Under the pieces are notes generated by a model. The model saw only the letters and a program-made list of their open reading frames with translations, searched no databases and had not been told where the DNA came from. Both the position numbers and the translations under genes were made by a program. From an uncultured Kiritimatiellota bacterium (lineage in GTDB: Bacteria; Verrucomicrobiota; Kiritimatiellia; RFP12; DVOR01), in assembly GCA_944389545.1 (NCBI GenBank), contig CALXMT010000026.1, forward strand, positions 1 to 33,126: 33,126 bases of DNA. The letters are read 5' to 3'. This document shows positions 31,338-33,126 of this stretch, one piece after another; the first letter of the stretch is position 1; each line of letters starts with the position of its first letter.

Positions 31338-32294
31338 TCACGCAAAAGAACGGAAGTACTCGATGGTCTTCGCGAGGCCGTCGCGGAGGGGGATGCGGGG
31401 CTCCCAGCCAAGGCACTCCTTCGCCCAGGACACATTGGGCTTGCGGCGCTTGGGGTCGTCGCCGGGTAGGGGACGCGTCACCAGCTCGCTCTTGCTCTCG
31501 GGGAGCTGACGGAGCACCTCCTCGGCCAACTGGCGCACGGTGAATTCGCCGGGGTTGCCCATGTTGAGCACGGGGATGGTGTAACCCTTCGACGCAAAGA
31601 AAGCCTCCAGCGTAGCCTTGTCGGCCCGCATATAGGCCAGAAAGCCCGCCACGAGGTCGTCCACAAACTGGAAACTCCGCGTCTGGCCGCCGTCGCCATA
31701 AAGAGTGATGGGCTCGCCGCGCAGGGCCTGCAGGATGAAGTTGGAGACCACCCGGCCATCCTTCGGATCCATGAAGGGCCCATAGGTGTTGAAGATACGC
31801 ACCAGACGCACATCCGTGCCGCGGGCGCGACGATGCTCCAGCGCGAAGACCTCGGCCGCACGCTTGCCCTCATCGTAGCAACTGCGGATGCCCAGCGTGT
31901 TCACGTGCCCCCAGTAAGTCTCCGGCTGGGGATGAACCAACGGATCGCCATAGACCTCGCTGGTGGAAGCGTGAAGGACGCGCGCGCCGCACCGCTCCGC
32001 CGCCTCCAGCACCCGGCGGATGCCATCGATGGACGTGGTGAGGGTGAAGAGCGGGTCACGCTGATAGTGCGGCGGCGAAGCCGGACACGCCAGACTGAAA
32101 ATCCAGTCATAATCCCCCGGGATGGGCTCCCGCACATCCTGCTCCAACAACGTCACAGGCAGACCGGCCAGATTGTCCCGCTGCCCCGTGTAGAAGTCAT
32201 CCAAGATGGTGACAGAGTGGCCGTCGGCAAGCAGTCGGCGGGCAAGATTGGCGCCGATGAACCCGGCACCACCGGTGATAAGAACCTTTTCCAT
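31338..32294 (-). CDS. UDP-glucuronate decarboxylase-like NAD-dependent epimerase/dehydratase
   Basis: A 318-residue extended short-chain dehydrogenase. Its closest recognisable group is UDP-glucuronate decarboxylase (UDP-xylose synthase), which makes UDP-xylose for surface glycans. NAD-binding GGAGFIG is at 8-14. The group signature ACPASPPHYQRDP is at 69-81. The catalytic residues are Thr111/Ser112/Glu113 in ASTSEVYGDP and Tyr140-x3-Lys144 in SCYDEGKRAAE. IFNTYGPFMDPKDGRVVSNF and the RSFQFVDDLV block also fit that group. dTDP-glucose dehydratase is a less likely alternative. ATG 32294 is chosen because homology begins at MEKVLITGG; longer in-frame starts run into repeat DNA. No Shine-Dalgarno sequence precedes it, and its promoter lies so close that the mRNA may be leaderless. 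Confidence 0.92.
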   Translation of the reverse strand: MEKVLITGGAGFIGANLARRLLADGHSVTILDDFYTGQRDNLAGLPVTLLEQDVREPIPGDYDWIFSLACPASPPHYQRDPLFTLTTSIDGIRRVLEAAERCGARVLHASTSEVYGDPLVHPQPETYWGHVNTLGIRSCYDEGKRAAEVFALEHRRARGTDVRLVRIFNTYGPFMDPKDGRVVSNFILQALRGEPITLYGDGGQTRSFQFVDDLVAGFLAYMRADKATLEAFFASKGYTIPVLNMGNPGEFTVRQLAEEVLRQLPESKSELVTRPLPGDDPKRRKPNVSWAKECLGWEPRIPLRDGLAKTIEYFRSFA

Positions 32295-32301
32295 GCCAAA
32301 C

Positions 32302-32310
32302 AGTATACCA
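32302..32310 (-). promoter_or_regulatory. Extended -10 element directly before the epimerase start
   Basis: On the minus strand TG-G-TATACT (32310-32302) is followed by only 7 bases (GTTTGGC) before ATG 32294. Initiation at the usual distance would fall on or next to the A of ATG, giving a leaderless transcript. The absence of a ribosome binding site agrees. Confidence 0.5.
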
Positions 32311-32311
32311 A

Positions 32312-32630
32312 AACCCTCATCTCGCCTGATTCGCTGATTGGATGGGGCGGCCCTGCCGCCCCTCCCCCTTCCCCAAAGCATGGCGTGCGAAGCCCGCCAT
32401 GCCCTACAGGCCTCCGGGCCGGACGTGCGCCTTGCGCGCACGCACGGCCCGCTCTAGCGCAGCCTTTCTTTGTGTCCTTCGTGTCCTTTGTGATTTCCAA
32501 ACACACTGGCAGTCCTTCGTGTATCTTCGTGGTCCTTCGTGCTCTTCGTGTCAGCCCCGCAGGGCAAACCTCCCACATTCTCCCTGCGCGCCCCCTCCAA
32601 TCAGCCAATCAGCTAATCAGCCAATCCGCC
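32312..32630. repeat. Repeat-filled divergent region between the epimerase and rpsO
   Basis: No gene is seen here. It starts with one or two CTGATTGG-type octamers (32328-32340), a GGGGCGGC/GCCGCCCC hairpin (32344-32362) and the GCATGGC/GCCATGC block (about 32376-32402). Then come TCCTTCGTG nonamers in two runs (about 32465-32493 and 32512-32550), the TCAGCCCCGCAGGG block, and inverted octamers CCAATCAG (32597-32626). The stretch 32344-32580 is a close direct repeat of parts of 1606-1910. Confidence 0.8.
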
Positions 32631-32634
32631 CCAC

Positions 32635-32664
32635 TTGCACTCACCACTCGGATTATGCTATCTT
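32635..32664 (+). promoter_or_regulatory. Promoter of rpsO
   Basis: TTGCAC (32635-32640), an 18-bp spacer and TATCTT (32659-32664), the latter with an upstream TG-C making an extended -10. The stretch ATTATGCTA is shared with the ribH promoter. Initiation near 32671 gives a leader of about 100 nt. Confidence 0.6.
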
Positions 32665-32670
32665 ATCCGA

Positions 32671-32773
32671 ACTTTCCTGCGACGTGTCTTAGGATACGTT
32701 CCCCGTTGCGGGCAAGCCCCGAGGTCCGGGGCGGCTGAGAAAGGTGTACACCCCACAAAAGAGGACAGACACC
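32671..32773 (+). promoter_or_regulatory. Structured leader of rpsO, possible S15 autoregulatory site
   Basis: The leader has a small CCCG/CGGG hairpin (32702-32712), a GCCCCG/CGGGGC hairpin with a 5-nt loop (32716-32732), the self-complementary GGTGTACACC (32743-32752) and the ribosome binding site AGAGGA (32759-32764). S15 represses its own translation through leader structures in several bacteria, and these structures differ between phyla. Assigning that role here is inference. Confidence 0.35.
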
Positions 32774-33031
32774 ATGATCGACAAAAACGCCATCCGCGAG
32801 CAGTTCCGCCGTCACGAGCGCGACACCGGCTCCAGCGAAGTGCAGATCGCCACGCTCACCAAGCGCATCGAGCAGCTCACCGAGCACCTGAAGGCCAACA
32901 AGAAGGACAACTCCTCCCGTTACGGCCTCATCCGCATGGTCAACAACCGCCGCAAGCTTTTGGACTACCTCAAGCGCACCAACGAGGAGTCCTACCGCAA
33001 GGTGGTCGCCGACCTCGGCCTGCGCCGCTGA
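32774..33031 (+). CDS. rpsO: 30S ribosomal protein S15
   Basis: An 85-residue primary 16S rRNA-binding protein of the small-subunit platform (family usually 88-89). Conserved stretches: the [19 protein letters not shown] region (14-32), [18 protein letters not shown] (35-52) with the Asp-Ser-Ser rRNA contact site, and [12 protein letters not shown] (56-67). ATG 32774 is chosen over an in-frame ATG at 32744 because [11 protein letters not shown] matches the family start and AGAGGA lies 9 nt upstream. rpsO is often followed by pnp; here a terminator follows at once, and any pnp would lie beyond the window. Confidence 0.97.
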   Translation: MIDKNAIREQFRRHERDTGSSEVQIATLTKRIEQLTEHLKANKKDNSSRYGLIRMVNNRRKLLDYLKRTNEESYRKVVADLGLRR

Positions 33032-33052
33032 TTGGCCCATCCGGCCCACACC

Positions 33053-33085
33053 AAGAGGCATCCCCCGGGATGCCTCTTTTCTTTT
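33053..33085 (+). terminator. Intrinsic terminator of rpsO
   Basis: AAGAGGCATCCC (33053-33064) is followed after two bases by GGGATGCCTCTT (33067-33078), then TTCTTTT. It is a strong rho-independent terminator 22 bases after the stop. Confidence 0.92.
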
Positions 33086-33126
33086 GCCACCCCACACAAA
33101 AACGCCCCTTTATCCGCCGCCGTCGA

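Noticed and set aside
32295-32441. N-terminal extension of the epimerase to 32441
   Set aside because: The added codons translate repeat DNA (GGRAAP-type sequence shared with other gaps), and the NAD-binding fold starts directly at ATG 32294.
32716-32760. TPP riboswitch in the rpsO leader, suggested by CTGAGA
   Set aside because: The second conserved TPP stretch (ACCTGAT-like) is missing and the downstream gene is ribosomal.

Overview
The window is a high-GC bacterial chromosome segment with no rRNA, tRNA, transposase or phage gene. A roughly 6,885-residue exported protein full of beta-helix and autotransporter-type strand repeats, a compact set of housekeeping genes, and gene-free gaps packed with short-period tandem repeats together suggest a member of the PVC group (Kiritimatiellota, Verrucomicrobiota or Lentisphaerota). 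That placement is inference; no marker gene here fixes it.

Layout. 188-1366 (+) is an iron-containing alcohol dehydrogenase with its own promoter, leader hairpin and terminator. 2004-22661 (+) is one giant exported protein filling 62% of the window; it carries a signal peptide, six copies of an unnamed ~200-residue beta-rich module, a LamG-like and a discoidin-like domain, and many beta-helix stretches, but no visible membrane barrel. 22662-23602 is gene-free and holds a stop-codon hairpin, an intrinsic terminator, a five-unit 23-bp palindrome array and a composite repeat. 23603-27195 (+) is a tight operon ribH-nusB-pyrD-NERD/helicase. 27883-28761 (-) is a ZupT-like ZIP metal transporter, 28948-30879 (-) a UvrD/PcrA-type helicase and 31338-32294 (-) a UDP-glucuronate decarboxylase-like epimerase. 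32774-33031 (+) is ribosomal protein S15 with a structured leader and a strong terminator.

The genes are mostly unrelated: fermentative redox (ADH), riboflavin and pyrimidine synthesis, transcription antitermination, DNA repair, metal uptake, nucleotide-sugar synthesis and translation. The epimerase could supply pentose for surface polysaccharide and the giant protein would sit at or outside the surface, but nothing in the sequence links them.

The most unusual material is non-coding. The gaps are built from tandem repeats with 7-, 8- and 9-bp units, GC-rich hairpins whose arms change together between copies, and gene-proximal perfect hairpins. Three of these hairpins contain the stop codon of the adjacent gene in one arm, and two abut an extended -10 promoter. 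A ~500-bp composite of these parts occurs twice, 4.2 kb apart, with different numbers of tandem units.
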